Positions 11,639 to 22,569 of a stretch of 64,000 bases of DNA are shown here, one piece after another. Position numbers and translations under genes: made by a program. A model generated the notes under the pieces. That model was given only the letters and a program-made list of their open reading frames with translations. It was not told where the DNA came from and ran no database searches. The stretch lies in assembly GCA_024305745.1 (NCBI GenBank), contig JAHRBS010000006.1, positions 436,501 to 500,500 of the forward strand, written 5' to 3'. The DNA is from Polyporus tsugae (Eukaryota; Basidiomycota; Agaricomycetes; Polyporales; Polyporaceae). Positions within the stretch are counted from its first letter, which is position 1, and the number at the start of each line of letters is the position of its first letter.

Positions 11639-13250
11639 ATGCCTGCAACGACCATACCTCCTGTCCCTCATTACGAGCCTGCACCCGTGACGCAGAAAGA
11701 CTGTGCGTTAACCGTTCTCAATAGCATTCCACCAGCTTACATTCCGTATGCAGTGGACTATGCCGACTTCCCCATCATCGATATCTCGCAGGCCAAAACT
11801 CCAGAAGGGCGCAAAGAGCTCGCTCCCGTGGTCAGAGACGCCATGCGGACCTACGGTTTCCTGTACATCGTGAATCACGGCCTAACCGATGCAGAGGTGA
11901 GCAAGCTTGACAGCTAGCGTAAACGTCGGATCTAGGGGCCAAACTACCGAATCTAGAACCAGCGCATGGTCGACATAGCCGACGTTCCCTTCACCCAAGT
12001 CTCTGAGGAGGAACAGAAGAGTTTCACAGCGAAGATCAGGGAGGTGGGCTCGTACAGGGGCTACAAGCCGCGTCAATTCTGGGTAAGTCGTTGCGCATTC
12101 AAGTGATAATACTACTTTGTGCTCACCGGCGCCGGGGTCTCATGTGCCAGACTGTCGACAACGGCGTTCGTGACCAGATCGAGCATTACAACAGTGCGTT
12201 GCGGCTTGAGAGAAACGACGTTGACTGACGCCGAACTTCAGTGCACCGGCCGATATTCCATCAGCAACACCCCAAAGCGCTGCAACCGTTCTTACCGGAG
12301 TTGCGGGCGTTCACGGAGCACAACCATTACAACGTCCTCCATCCGGTTCTCAGGTGTGTTGGATTCATGGTAGGTGCGAGCCTCGTCTGATGTCTGCGCA
12401 GGTTGCTCGCTCTAGGCCTGGATTTGCCTGAGGAGACCTTCGTCAACTTTCACAACTTCGACGCTCAAGGAGAGACTTATCGTGAGCATGCCACTTGATC
12501 GGCACTCGCGCCCTGCTAAAAGTTTGTTTCAGTGCGTTGCATGAAGTAGTAAGTGTCGTCTACCAGAGTGTTGCCTACCTACCCGCGAGATATTCACACC
12601 ATTGCGACAGTTACCCGAGGACCGAAGACGACGAAGTCAAGACTAAAAACGTGTGGATGAAGGGACACACAGGTTAGCGTCTCCACTGCAGGCACACAAT
12701 CTGATCACGACTCTCACCTGCACCACCCTCGCAGACATCGGTACCATCTCGATCCTTTGGAGCCAGCCGGTCACAGCGCTGCAAATCATGTCTCCGGACG
12801 GGAAGTGGCGCCACGTTAAGCACATTCCCAATGGGATCGTACGTCTGAACCCATGCAATTAGTATTACTCTGCTTGCTGAAACTGAAACTGAATCGCCTA
12901 TGCAGATCGTCAACGCGGGTGACTCGATGGAGATGCTGTCTGGGGGGTACTACAAGGCGACCATCCATCGCGTCGTCCAGCCTCCCACGGACCAGCGCGG
13001 GTACACACGCCTCGGGCTGTTCTACTTCGGGTCCGCCGACGACGACGTGCGGCTTGTGCCCCTCAAGGACAGCCCCGTCCTCCAGCGCGTCGGGATCACG
13101 AGGAAGTGCGAGGATGAAGACGCGCCGACGATGGGCGAGTGGCGGGTCGCACGAACGAAGGTGTATGGAGTGTCGCGGCTGCAGCGCAAGGATCAGGTGG
13201 TTGAGGAGCAGGTGGTATTGAACGGGTTGGTCATCAAGCATTACAACTAG
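11639..13250 (+). CDS. 2OG/Fe(II) oxygenase C (isopenicillin N synthase-like)
   Basis: A 364-residue paralogue with ten exons: 11639-11702, 11754-11896, 11957-12082, 12151-12193, 12242-12353, 12402-12481, 12533-12548, 12611-12672, 12735-12838, 12906-13250 (1095 bp). This is the full ancestral exon plan, including a 16-bp micro-exon encoding part of RCMKY. Motifs: MPATTIPPVPHYEPAP start, DYADFPIIDIS, YIVNHGLTDAE, GHTDIGTISILWSQ (His and Asp iron ligands, split by an intron), TIHRVVQPPTDQRG (second His) and YTRLGLFYFG. All catalytic residues are present, so it appears functional. The 3' end closely matches the relic at 16.6 kb, which is likely a duplicate of this copy. Confidence 0.87.
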
Positions 13251-14042
13251 GCGGGGTATACGGGGGGAGGCCCGCGGTACCGTTCACGAAATCTTCCTTG
13301 TCGCGAGTACTTGAAGTGCATAGTTGGAGAGGGTCGAAGCCGAAGATACTGTATCGGTGATGCGAGCGCCGAATTCATGAGTAACTTTTATAACTTTGAT
13401 TGTCTGAAGCAGATTTTGGAGATCAGACGGAGGTCGTTTGTCCAACACACGTACCAGGGCCAGCAACACCGTACACACCATCTAGCCACTGCTGGCATAG
13501 TACTACCGTAGTACTACTACCGGCGGACGCCAGAGAAAGGTATCTGAGCATCAAGGTGTCAATCGCGCCTGCGAATGACGATGAAAAGTAAGCATGCACG
13601 ACCCGTGGATATGTGGCATATCCAAAGCAGTCCGAAGCGGAACGATGGTACTTACAAGAGGAAGAGGGCGGAGTGACGACGGGAGAGCGGGCCGGAAGCC
13701 GGTCACAGCAAGGGCACGCCTCCGAAGCGGCACTCGCCTTCAAGTTTTCCCCCTCCATTCTGATTCCTCGTGGCCGCCGCTCATGGAGATAGAATCAAGA
13801 GACATTCTGTGCAACGCCATTGAGACTCCCCACTGACCGTGCTAGTGAGCCTTCGACGTCCTCCCTATTCGCCTTGTAACCCGGCGTGTATGTTGCCCAT
13901 TCAACTTCAATCACCTTCGTACCTGCTCGTATTCTCATGTTCGATATTCTCTAGGAACACTCTACTTCTACAGGTCCGTGTAGAGGATATATGCCGATTA
14001 CCCAACCTGATTAGCAGTCTTCTGGAAGATTGCGAGGACACC
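13251..14042 (+). other. Intergenic, HET-gene upstream region
   Basis: About 790 bp. The HET reading frame stays open upstream of its ATG to about 13839 from a GTG, but no ATG lies in frame early enough to prefer over 14043. No other feature seen. Confidence 0.4.
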
Positions 14043-16259
14043 ATGCGCCTTCTGGATGCTGTAACCGGACATTTCGTCGAGAAAGATCCATACGACCGGA
14101 AGACAAAGTATGCCATCTTGTCACACGCATGGGACAGCAAAGGCGAGCAGACGTATCAAGAGCTGAATGACATCCAGAAACGGTACGATTCTAAGTGGCA
14201 GCCTCAACACAGTCGCCACCGCGAACCCCAGGGCCACCAACCATGTCATGCTGACTCCCGCCAGGACAAATCGTCGTCTGCCCCCTCCCCCGCCCAGGAC
14301 GAATCATTATGCAACCCCTCCCCCTCCCAGCCATCGCACGACACATCTTCGACGACGGTTGTGGCTCCAGTGTCAATTTCCGCTCGTGATGCGCCTTTCG
14401 CCAGTTCCGAGACGGTGGTATGTCCCATCTGGAATGACCCAGAACTCTCCCCGAAAATCCGGGATGCGTGCGCCGTCGCGCGCGCGAACGGCTATCGGTA
14501 CCTCTGGATCGACTCGTGCTGCATCGACAAGACGAGCAGTTCGGAGCTGTCCGAGGCCATCAATTCCATGTACCAGTGGTACGCCCACGCGGAAGTATGT
14601 TATGCATTCCTGGCCGACGTTCCAGCCAAAGGAGACCATCAACGGAAAGGATCTCATTTCAGACGGAGCCGCTGGTTCACACGTGGGTGGACGCTCCAGG
14701 AGCTCATCGCGCCTGCGCGCGTGGAGTTTCTCTCCATGGACTGGTCTTCCATCGGCTCGAAGCGTAGTCTTGCTTTCCTCGTCTCGAAGATCACCAACGT
14801 CAATTATTCTGCTCTACTGCGCTTGGAACCGCTCAACGAGTTCAGCGTCGCCCAACGGCTCTCATGGGCCTCGCGACGGCAGACGACGAGGGTCGAAGAC
14901 AGAGCGTATTCCCTCCTCGGGATATTCGACATCCACATGCCCATTCTCTACGGCGAGGGCGATCGGGCTTTCCGACGGCTGCAGGAGGAGATCATGCGGC
15001 GCATTCCGGACCAGAGCCTCTTCGTATGGTCCTGGAACAATGCCTCTCTCGGTTTGCACACCCTGAGACTCCAAGCAGAGCAGCGGTCGGGAGGTCTTCC
15101 TTGTGAAGCACATAATCGGCAGTATGGCAGCATGGATACATCCCTCCTCGCCCCATCTCTCGATCTGTTCGTCGATTGTAGGACCATTAGAGCTGTTTCG
15201 CACGAGGAAGTCGTTCGCCGACTCCAGTCCTACCCCGATCTCCCCCCCGCAGACTACGACTTCACCCCGCACGGTATCCGCACGCAGCTCCCCGTGATAC
15301 CGCTCTCTCTTTATTTCCTTGGAAGCACAACGGAATCTACTCCACCATCCCGGTGGTACCTGCTCGTCCTTGGATGCGAACACAGGGACCTCCCCGGACA
15401 CCTCCTAGGGCGAGTCTGCCATATACCTGCGTCTGGGTCCACCGTCCAATGGCTCTACTGTGGACGTGTCACAGTATCGATATCCGGATCCACCAAACCC
15501 AGTCACTCCTTTGAGCTCCTCCCTCTGTTGCCAGCGACCGTCTCCCAACTTCACTCGCCCCAGATAGGCCTCGAAACGGTCTACATACCCCACTCTGACC
15601 GAACTGACGGAGTTCGAGCATCAGGACTCGGATCCGGAGCCGCTTTGCGGGAACCACACGAGACAATCCGCTTGGTGCTGCTGACGAAGACCCGTCGCGC
15701 GCTTTACGCCAAAGGGTACACGGCCAATCTCCGAGGTCCAAACAAGGCCCACCCGACCACCCACTGGCTTACGATTTCCAGCGACACATTTCCCACCATC
15801 ACGATAGAGTACCGACACACCCTCAGCCACAACGGTCGGCATTTGCTCGTCGAGGCCCACGTGAAGTCTTCCGGGCCGGGTAACCGAGTCGAGCTCTATC
15901 CTGACGTCGTCACCTGGACCGATTCATGCCCATGGGCCCGGGCTTTGGATAAGCGAGTTGTGGTGGACACGGCCGTGCCCAAGACGTTCACTATGATCCT
16001 TGATTTGCACCTCGCAACGCAGGATCATTACATCCCATACGTCGAGATCTGCGACGACTCGTCGACAGTCACACTGCCTTCTCCCCGCCGGAGGCGGTCG
16101 TCGACTACACCCGCAAGCCCGTCCATCGGCGTGTCGTCCAAAACAAGCAAGGAAGGGGAGGAGAAAGAGGAGGATGAAGGCGGGACGCCAAGCCGAATCG
16201 ATGTCGACTTGGCCGCAGACGAGGATCCCTCTTGGTGGGCTGTGCCGTATGACCTTTGA
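14043..16259 (+). CDS. HET-domain (heterokaryon incompatibility) protein
   Basis: An intronless gene for a 738-residue protein with an N-terminal HET domain, the effector domain of fungal non-self recognition that triggers incompatibility and cell death. I chose the ATG at 14043 because HET domains start shortly before the YAILSHAW block, here near residue 23. About 100 low-complexity Pro/Ser/Asp-rich residues follow. Then come RYLWIDSCCIDKTSS, EAINSMYQWY, WFTRGWTLQELIAP, the ASRRQTTRVEDRAYSLLGIF block and the closing ILYGEGDRAFRRLQEE. These are all canonical HET blocks in order. The C-terminal ~400 residues have no NACHT, WD40 or ankyrin repeats that I can see, and end in an acidic, Arg- and Ser-rich tail. 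It sits inside the oxygenase array. Lack of introns contrasts with its neighbours. Confidence 0.9.
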   Translation: MRLLDAVTGHFVEKDPYDRKTKYAILSHAWDSKGEQTYQELNDIQKRYDSKWQPQHSRHREPQGHQPCHADSRQDKSSSAPSPAQDESLCNPSPSQPSHDTSSTTVVAPVSISARDAPFASSETVVCPIWNDPELSPKIRDACAVARANGYRYLWIDSCCIDKTSSSELSEAINSMYQWYAHAEVCYAFLADVPAKGDHQRKGSHFRRSRWFTRGWTLQELIAPARVEFLSMDWSSIGSKRSLAFLVSKITNVNYSALLRLEPLNEFSVAQRLSWASRRQTTRVEDRAYSLLGIFDIHMPILYGEGDRAFRRLQEEIMRRIPDQSLFVWSWNNASLGLHTLRLQAEQRSGGLPCEAHNRQYGSMDTSLLAPSLDLFVDCRTIRAVSHEEVVRRLQSYPDLPPADYDFTPHGIRTQLPVIPLSLYFLGSTTESTPPSRWYLLVLGCEHRDLPGHLLGRVCHIPASGSTVQWLYCGRVTVSISGSTKPSHSFELLPLLPATVSQLHSPQIGLETVYIPHSDRTDGVRASGLGSGAALREPHETIRLVLLTKTRRALYAKGYTANLRGPNKAHPTTHWLTISSDTFPTITIEYRHTLSHNGRHLLVEAHVKSSGPGNRVELYPDVVTWTDSCPWARALDKRVVVDTAVPKTFTMILDLHLATQDHYIPYVEICDDSSTVTLPSPRRRRSSTTPASPSIGVSSKTSKEGEEKEEDEGGTPSRIDVDLAADEDPSWWAVPYDL

Positions 16260-16616
16260 CTCGGTGGCGGTGGTTGCGTGCTATCCTCGTTCAAATTTGC
16301 TGATATCCATGTATTTCTCGTACGGACGCGAAAAATCTGACATAGTACTTATACATACCTGCCCGCGAGTAAATGAAGGGATAATGATGACACAACAGTA
16401 TGGCCCCCTGGACGCGAAAAGCGGCACCCTGTTGCGACGAGTCTGCGAGTAGAGAGCTCTTATGTAATGGTACAAAGTCTGCGGTGCCTTCAAAATGACC
16501 ATCATGAATTGCTTGTTCGAATGACTCATCGTGTACAGAAGGACTCGCCTACTACTGTGTCCACGATGGTCAGGATGTGGGAGAATACCATATATGCGAT
16601 GATGCTGGCGTCCGCA
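16260..16616. other. Intergenic after the HET gene
   Basis: About 360 bp of 3' flank with no coding support. It leads into the oxygenase relic. Confidence 0.4.
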
Positions 16617-16837
16617 AATCAGCGCAGGTACACACGCCTCGGGCCATTATACTTTCAGTGAGTTGACGACGACGTACGCGTGCGCCTTGTGCGGTTCAAG
16701 AAGCGGGGACAACCAAAACGGGCAGATAGTGTGTCGCGCAAACAAAGGTGTAAGGGCTGTCGATGTTGTGGCGCAAGGATGACATTGTGGAGGGGCAGGT
16801 GGTGAACGGATTGGTCGTCAGGCGTTACAACTTGTAG
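16617..16837 (+). pseudogene. Relic of the 3' end of a 2OG oxygenase gene
   Basis: A decayed copy of the last exon of the oxygenase family. It opens with CGCAGGTACACACGCCTCGG, matching copy C's Gly-Tyr-Thr-Arg-Leu-Gly codons, then the GACGACGACGTACG block. It runs to GTGGTGAACGGATTGG and ends at GCGTTACAACTTGTAGG beside copy C's terminal His-Tyr-Asn-stop. Internal deletions and an in-frame stop (TGA after the Tyr-Phe codons) make it non-coding. Upstream exons are missing. It lies in the same orientation between copies C and D. Confidence 0.8.
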
Positions 16838-17224
16838 GCAGGGTACGCGGCCGGTGTCTACGCTATGCGTATGAAATCTGGTCTGTCCTGAGGGCCTGGA
16901 CCCCACAAATGAGGAGAACCGATGCGGAGTATTCCTAGGCAATCGTAATGGTAGCGTTAGTGCCAAAATCGCGGGTAATCCTTCGTGCTATCTGAAATCA
17001 TAGATCACTGGGAAAGTCGGAGGGAGACTCTTTGAGCAATCAACTTACCGTCCAACCAACGATCCATCCGAGAGCCCATCTCTGCGTCGGGTCGTTCTGC
17101 CCCAGGTGCACGAACGGCACAAACCACAGGACATCATTGGTATAGAGACCGCGTGTGGACCATGAGAAAGTGCGACGATGGACGGTTGGTCTTTATGAGC
17201 ATTCGGAGACGATGCCGAAAGGAT

Positions 17225-17262
17225 GGAGATCGTCAACAAGGGTGCGATTAAGCACCACAACC
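17225..17262 (+). pseudogene. Second short relic of an oxygenase C-terminus
   Basis: About 38 bp resembling the last dozen codons of copy A (Val-Val-Asn-Gly ... Lys-His-Tyr-Asn-stop): here ATCGTCAACAAGG followed by ATTAAGCACCACAACCTAG. Too short to be certain, but position, orientation and the near-match at the stop codon fit another broken copy. The rest of 16838-17541 shows no gene. Confidence 0.4.
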
Positions 17263-17541
17263 TAGCGATTGATCAGTTTGAAGCTGAAACCGTGAGCGGT
17301 GGAATAACTCACGGAAAAGGAATGAACATGAATCAAGTATTAGGAGATCGAGATTCAGAGCTTGCACGAGCAACGCGGCAGCCCAACTTCAGACACTCGA
17401 ACCTAGTTATACTGGAGCGTGACCAGTTATCGAACTCTCCCCACTTCTCGTGCGAAGCAGTCCTTCCCACCGTGGGGCTATATCAGTCAGTCAGACCCTA
17501 GCCCCTGCTCGTGGTACCGCCCTGATCCCCACACCAACACG

Positions 17542-19103
17542 ATGCCTGCGACGACCATCCCCCCCGTGGCCCACTATGAGCCTGCCCCTGAGACACAGGA
17601 AGAAAGTAAGCAAACCGTGCACAACTTGAACGCTCACGACGCGAAGACTGACTACCTGCCATGTCGCTGCGCAGTCGAGTACGCGGCGGTGCCCATCATC
17701 GACTTCGCCAAGGTGCACACGCCGGAAGGCCGCGCGGAGCTCGCCCCGCAAGTGCGCGACGCGATGCGCACGTACGGTTTCATGTGCGTCGTGAACCATG
17801 GCCTGACGCAAGCCCAGGTCAGTCAGCGTACCATAGCATTTTTCACAAGCCTTAGGGATACTCACCTGAGCGAACGTAGAACGACCGCATGATCGACATT
17901 GCGAACGTCCCGTTTACCGAAGTACCGGAAGACGAACAGACGCAGTTCGTGTCGAAGACGAAGGAGCTCGGAGAGTGGAAGGGGTACAAACCGCGCCAGT
18001 ACTGGGTACAATGATGTATCTGTACAAGAATGACGAACATGAATGCTAAACGTACTCTTCTAGCACGTCGACAACGGCGTACGCGACCAGATCCACCACT
18101 ACGCGAGTACGTTCTGCCCTAACCTGTGCCGAGCTGGCGTACCGAGCTGACGGCGTTCGCATGCGCAGTGGTCCGTCCGGCGTTCGAGCAGCAACACCCC
18201 AAAGCGCTACAGTGTTTCCTGCCAGAAATCCGCGCGTTCATGGAGCACAACCAATTCAACGTGCTTCATCCTATCCTAAGGTGAGCGTTCATGATGTGGG
18301 GGTGACGGTGACTTACGTGGGTATAGGCTCCTTGCTTTAGGGCTCGAGCTGCCAGAAGAAACATTCGTCGAGCGGCACCAGTTCTACGCTGAGGGCATGA
18401 CATTCTGTGCGTATCTGACTGGTCGACCAACACCTTACCTTACTGACGTGTCCTCCGTTTAGTTCGGTTTGCCAAGTAGTAAGTGACTAGCAGCTTATCA
18501 AACGGCTCTGATGTGCAACTCGACTGATTGTCCTAGCTTTCCGCGCACAGATGACGACGAGGCCAAGACGAAGAACGTTTGGATGAAGGGGCACACTGAC
18601 AGTGGGACCATCTCTCTCCTGTGGAGCCAGCCCGTCGTCGCCCTTCAGATCATGTCTCCTGACGGGAAGTGGCGTTACGTCAAGCAAGTTCCTAACAGCA
18701 TTGTACGTACCTGTCACCCCTGCCCCATACCCCACCTCACGCCATTGAAATTCCTCTGCAGATCGTTAACGCGGGAGAGGCGATGGAAATGTTCTCTGGA
18801 GGTTACTACAAGGCAACCATCCACCGCGTCTTCCAGCCGCCTCGCGACCAGCGCGGCTACACACGGCTGGGGCTGTTCTATTTCGTGTACGCCAACGCTG
18901 ACGTGAGGCTTGTGCCTTCCAAAGAAAGCCCGGTCTTGCAGCGGGTCGGTATAACGAGGAAATGCGAGGACAAAGATGCGCCGACGATGACAGAGTGGAG
19001 TTCCATCCGAGCGAGCATGTATGGAAACTCGGAGACGGAGCGGAAGGAGAATGGCGTCGAGGAGCAGGTGGTGAACGGGATGGTGGTCAAGTATTACAAC
19101 TGA
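17542..19103 (+). CDS. 2OG/Fe(II) oxygenase D (isopenicillin N synthase-like)
   Basis: A 363-residue paralogue. Exons: 17542-17605, 17675-17817, 17880-18005, 18064-18106, 18169-18280, 18327-18406, 18463-18478, 18537-18702, 18762-19103 (1092 bp). The intron that splits the His-Thr-Asp iron motif in A, B, C and E is absent; 18537-18702 reads straight through KGHTDSGTISLLWSQ, a precise intron loss. Other motifs: EYAAVPIIDFAK, CVVNHGLTQAQ, TIHRVFQPPRDQRG (second His) and YTRLGLFYFV. It is the most diverged of the plus-strand four, for example a Gln-Phe-Tyr change near the micro-exon. Separated from copy C by the HET gene and relics. All metal ligands are kept. Confidence 0.86.
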
Positions 19104-19310
19104 GAGCAGATCGCTCCGAAGTCTGATGAAATGTAATTGTATCGCAAGCTGCATCGATGTATTCTTGATGACCAGGACGTAACCTCACAGCACACGCACC
19201 TATGACCCCGTCCCCGAGACACATGCCGTGTGCAGTGTGAGAGAGCATGGATAGCAGAGAGGAGAGTAGTAACATTATAACGCAATGTATCATACGACCT
19301 GCAGGACAGG

Positions 19311-19792
19311 TCATGAGGCAGCCACGCAACAGTTCTCGGGAGAGTCGAGACGCACCTTGGGAGCCAAACTGACGATCTTCCCCCACCCCTTCATGCGCAA
19401 ATCCGCACTGACGACCCCACCGATACGCGTACCCAGCATCTCGCGCTTGTTGTTGAGGAGCACGGCCGCATTGTCGTCAAACCGGATGAAACGGCCGTCG
19501 GGTCGGCGGACAGCCTTGCGCGTGCGCACGATGACAGCGCGGCGGACGTCGCCCTGGCGGACCTTGGGCGCAGAGGCGGCGGCCTGGCCGGAGATGGGGC
19601 GGGCACGCTTGACGACGCAGACGATCTCGTCGCCGACGCTGCCCCAGCCGTTGTTAACCTTTTGCTTGAGGACGTTGACACACTCGACGAGGAGTGCCCC
19701 CGAGTTGTCTATGACCTGTCAAGCGCATCAGTAAGAGGAAAAACAGACAATACAACAAACAGTACATTGAGAGTGCCCTTGAGACCGATCAT
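19311..19792 (-). CDS. MRPL38: Mitochondrial large-subunit ribosomal protein uL14m
   Basis: Bacterial-type L14 of the mitoribosome, 143 residues. It binds 23S-type rRNA near the subunit interface. Exon 1 (19792-19766) encodes only nine residues, [10 protein letters not shown] 50-bp intron (GTACTG to GACAG) follows. Exon 2 (19715-19311) continues [16 protein letters not shown], then [42 protein letters not shown] and [13 protein letters not shown], ending [14 protein letters not shown] plus a short tail. This is the complete L14 signature. No cleavable presequence is visible ahead of the bacterial-type start, which is normal for this protein. The gene symbol follows yeast naming for uL14m. Confidence 0.93.
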
Positions 19793-20072
19793 GCGTCGTC
19801 GACGTGCGGGGGAAGTGGAGGGAGTGTGGAGGGGAGCGTGGAGGTGGCCGAGGCTGGTGGTGAAGCCGCTGCCTGGCAGGAGGAAAAGACATTACATTTG
19901 CATTCCTGCAGTTAGATTACCAGATAAGTTCCAAATAGGGAGTTATCTTGATGGAGCACGACCTCTTGGGCGCCTGTCGAACCTCCTTTTGGCTGACTGC
20001 GACTTCCTGGGTTGCCCGATATCTGCCTGATTCCCTCTCCTCCTCCTCCTCATCTCCTCAACGACAAACAAA
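19793..20072. promoter_or_regulatory. Shared divergent promoter of uL14m and hexokinase
   Basis: The two housekeeping ATGs are 280 bp apart and point away from each other, so this segment must contain both promoters. The hexokinase side is a long CTC-rich pyrimidine tract (about 20033-20058), typical of strongly expressed fungal genes, followed by CAAAATGG at the start codon. No TATA box is evident. Confidence 0.55.
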
Positions 20073-22161
20073 ATGGCCAGCAGAAGAGGAAGCTCGACAG
20101 TACTCCATCCATCCGGACAAACTGTCACCACTTTCACCAAACACAGCGCGGACGATGATGGGCTTCCTCACGCAACCAAGAAGTACGTTAGCTCAGAGAC
20201 TCCCAGACGAGGACTGGCATGCGATCGCTGTCAATCACAGGACTATGGCGGATCACCTCCGCAGATATGAGGCCTTGTGCGTCTACCATGCATCCTATGT
20301 TGTCCCGGACACCGATCTATAGTGCGCATCTAGATTTAATATGACCCCGCAACGAATGCGCATGATCGTGGAGGCGTTTAAGGACACGCTAGAGCTCGGC
20401 CTTGCGAAGCATGGGCAGGTTGTGGTGAGTACTTCTCATGGCCTGCCGTTCAACGGTTACCGATACTTTCGGTAGCCTATGATCCCCACATACGTCTTCG
20501 GATGGCCTACAAGTCAAGAGTTGGGAAACTTCCTCGCGGTCGATTTGGGTGAGTCCCTCCTCCCAACCTTCGGAACCATGTCTCCACTTCACAGAAACCC
20601 TGTAACAACGATCTCCTTCCTAGGTGGTACAAATCTGCGCGTCTGTCTCGTCACACTTGAGGGCAAGGGCAAGTTCGAGATCACGCAGGCCAAGTATCGC
20701 CTCTCCGAGGAGCAGAAGCAGGACGAGGGCCAGAAGCTCTTCGACTTCTGTGGGGAATGCCTGAAGGCGTTCGTCGACGCCAACCATGATTCAGGTCTTA
20801 TCCCTAAAGGGTCTGTCCTCCCTCTCGGCTTCACGGTACGCGTTGCGCTCGCTAGTTAACGGGACACTATATGCTCATCAGTCTCTTAGTTCTCCTACCC
20901 CTGCGCGTACGTTGTCTGAACCTCTCGCCATCGCTCCAACTCATGTGGTCATTACAGACAGGACCGCATCGACCACGGGGTGCTCATCCGGTGGACGAAG
21001 GGCTTTGGCGCGCCAAACACCGAGGGCCATGACGTCGTTGAGATGTTCCGTAAATCCCTTGCGAAGCACGTACGTGATTTCATCCTGGCCTCACCCCGTG
21101 CCTGAGCTTAACCGAGCCTCGTGTACATACATAGCAAGTTCCCGCTGAGATCGTTGCCCTCACGTGCGACACTACGGGGACGCTCATTGCGTCGCACTAC
21201 GTGAACCCCAAGACGCGCATCGCGTGCATCTTCGGTACCGGCTGCAACGCCGCATACATGGAGAGGGTGAAAGACATCCCTAAGATCGCCAGCCTCGGCA
21301 TCGACCCGGAAATGGAGATGGCCATCAACTGCGAATGGGTGCGCCCGTCTCATACTCTTCTCAATCATCGCAGCGCATTCCCATAACCTGCCCCCCTAGG
21401 GTGCGTTCGATTCGTTCGAGCACGAGAACCTGCCCCGGACAAAGTACGACCAGATCATCGACGAGTCTTCCAACAAGCCCGGGGAGCAGGCGTTCGAGAA
21501 GCTGATCTCCGGACGATACCTCGGCGAGATCCTGCGGCTCATCATCTGCGAGCTCATCGACGAGGGCGTGCTCTTCCTGGGGCAGAACACGTACAAGATC
21601 GAGATCGCGTATTCATTCGACACTGCGTTCCTGTCGCTCATGGAAAGCGACCCGACGGACGAGCTGCTGATGATCATCGGTATTTTCAACCACTTCTTTG
21701 CGCTCGAGACGACCCTCGCCGAGCGCCAGTTCTTCCGCGCCCTCGCGAAGCTCGTTGGGCGCCGCGCGGCGAGGCTGAGCGCGTGCGGTATTGCTGCGAT
21801 CGTGAGCAAGATGGGCTACCTGGAGGAGGGTTGCGCGGTCGGCGCGGATGGGTCACTGTACAACGTATGTGTCTGCGCATCCTCATATCTCCATACTCTC
21901 CGTGCTTATGGGCTTGCGATCGTAGAAATACCCCATGTTCCCGGACCGGATACACGAGGGTCTTTTCGACATCTTCGGCGAGAAGGGAAAGTGAGCATCC
22001 CTGTGCCCCCTCACCTCGTAGATTGTCTTGTCTGGGTGCTGACCAGGATGGCCAGGAACGTTGTCACGTACCACGCGGAGGACGGCAGCGGTATCGGCAG
22101 CGCCATCGTCGCCGCCATGACCAAGTTCCGTAAGGAGGCCCAGATTTACCCCAACCTATAG
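20073..22161 (+). CDS. HXK: Hexokinase
   Basis: ATP-dependent hexose 6-phosphorylation, first step of glycolysis; 496 residues from 11 exons: 20073-20182, 20241-20276, 20334-20424, 20476-20548, 20624-20835, 20890-20906, 20958-21069, 21135-21338, 21400-21864, 21926-21990, 22056-22161 (1491 bp, in frame). Motifs: MADHLRRYEALF, FLAVDLGGTNLRVCLV (phosphate 1), LPLGFTFSYPC (sugar-binding Ser), RWTKGFGAP, IFGTGCNAAYME, NCEWGAFDSFEHE, KPGEQAFEKLISGRYLGE and AEDGSGIGSA. The start at 20073 has an AAAATGG context and adds a 37-residue N-terminal tail. Odd point: the catalytic loop reads ALTCDTTGTL where hexokinases have Ile-Asn-Asp. The Asp is kept, but the adjacent sugar-contacting Asn is Cys. It may be a low-activity or regulatory paralogue. 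Confidence 0.93.
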
Positions 22162-22559
22162 GCGGCTGCTTCACTCAGTGAGGGCTCTGCCTTGTAACGC
22201 TAGAAGGGAGGAAGGAACCGAAACGATCGAATCACAACCGGCCAACCACCAATCATGTATCCGTATTGCGTCCCTACCCGATTTCGCCACATCCCTGTCT
22301 CCGTCGTGTTCGATAGTGTTGTACAAACATATGGCACTCCACTCATCTCTTACGTACTATGTCGAAGAACATTATTCCACCTGCAACGTCGTCGTGGGCC
22401 AACAAATAATGCAAACATCTCACGCGGAACGGGGTTTCCGGGGTCGTTTGTGTCGCCACCACCGAAATGGTAAGGTAAGCACCTGTACAAAAAATGGTTG
22501 GTCGATAGGGAGAGCCCACTACTAGTAGTCTCATCTCCGTCACGTCTGTTACACTGCGT
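22162..22559. other. Hexokinase 3' flank, no gene seen
   Basis: About 400 bp without a supported gene, leading into a repeat-like region. Confidence 0.35.
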
Positions 22560-22569
22560 GAAGCGCCAG

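Noticed and set aside
13839..14042. Upstream extension of the HET frame
   Set aside because: Begins with GTG, not ATG; the extra 68 residues are unlike any HET N-terminus.
14167..15066. 299-codon plus-strand frame
   Set aside because: Out-of-phase shadow of the HET gene, which has all HET blocks in its own frame.
7475..19103. Beta-lactam biosynthesis cluster
   Set aside because: Oxygenases resemble isopenicillin N synthase only at superfamily level; no peptide synthetase or acyltransferase is present.
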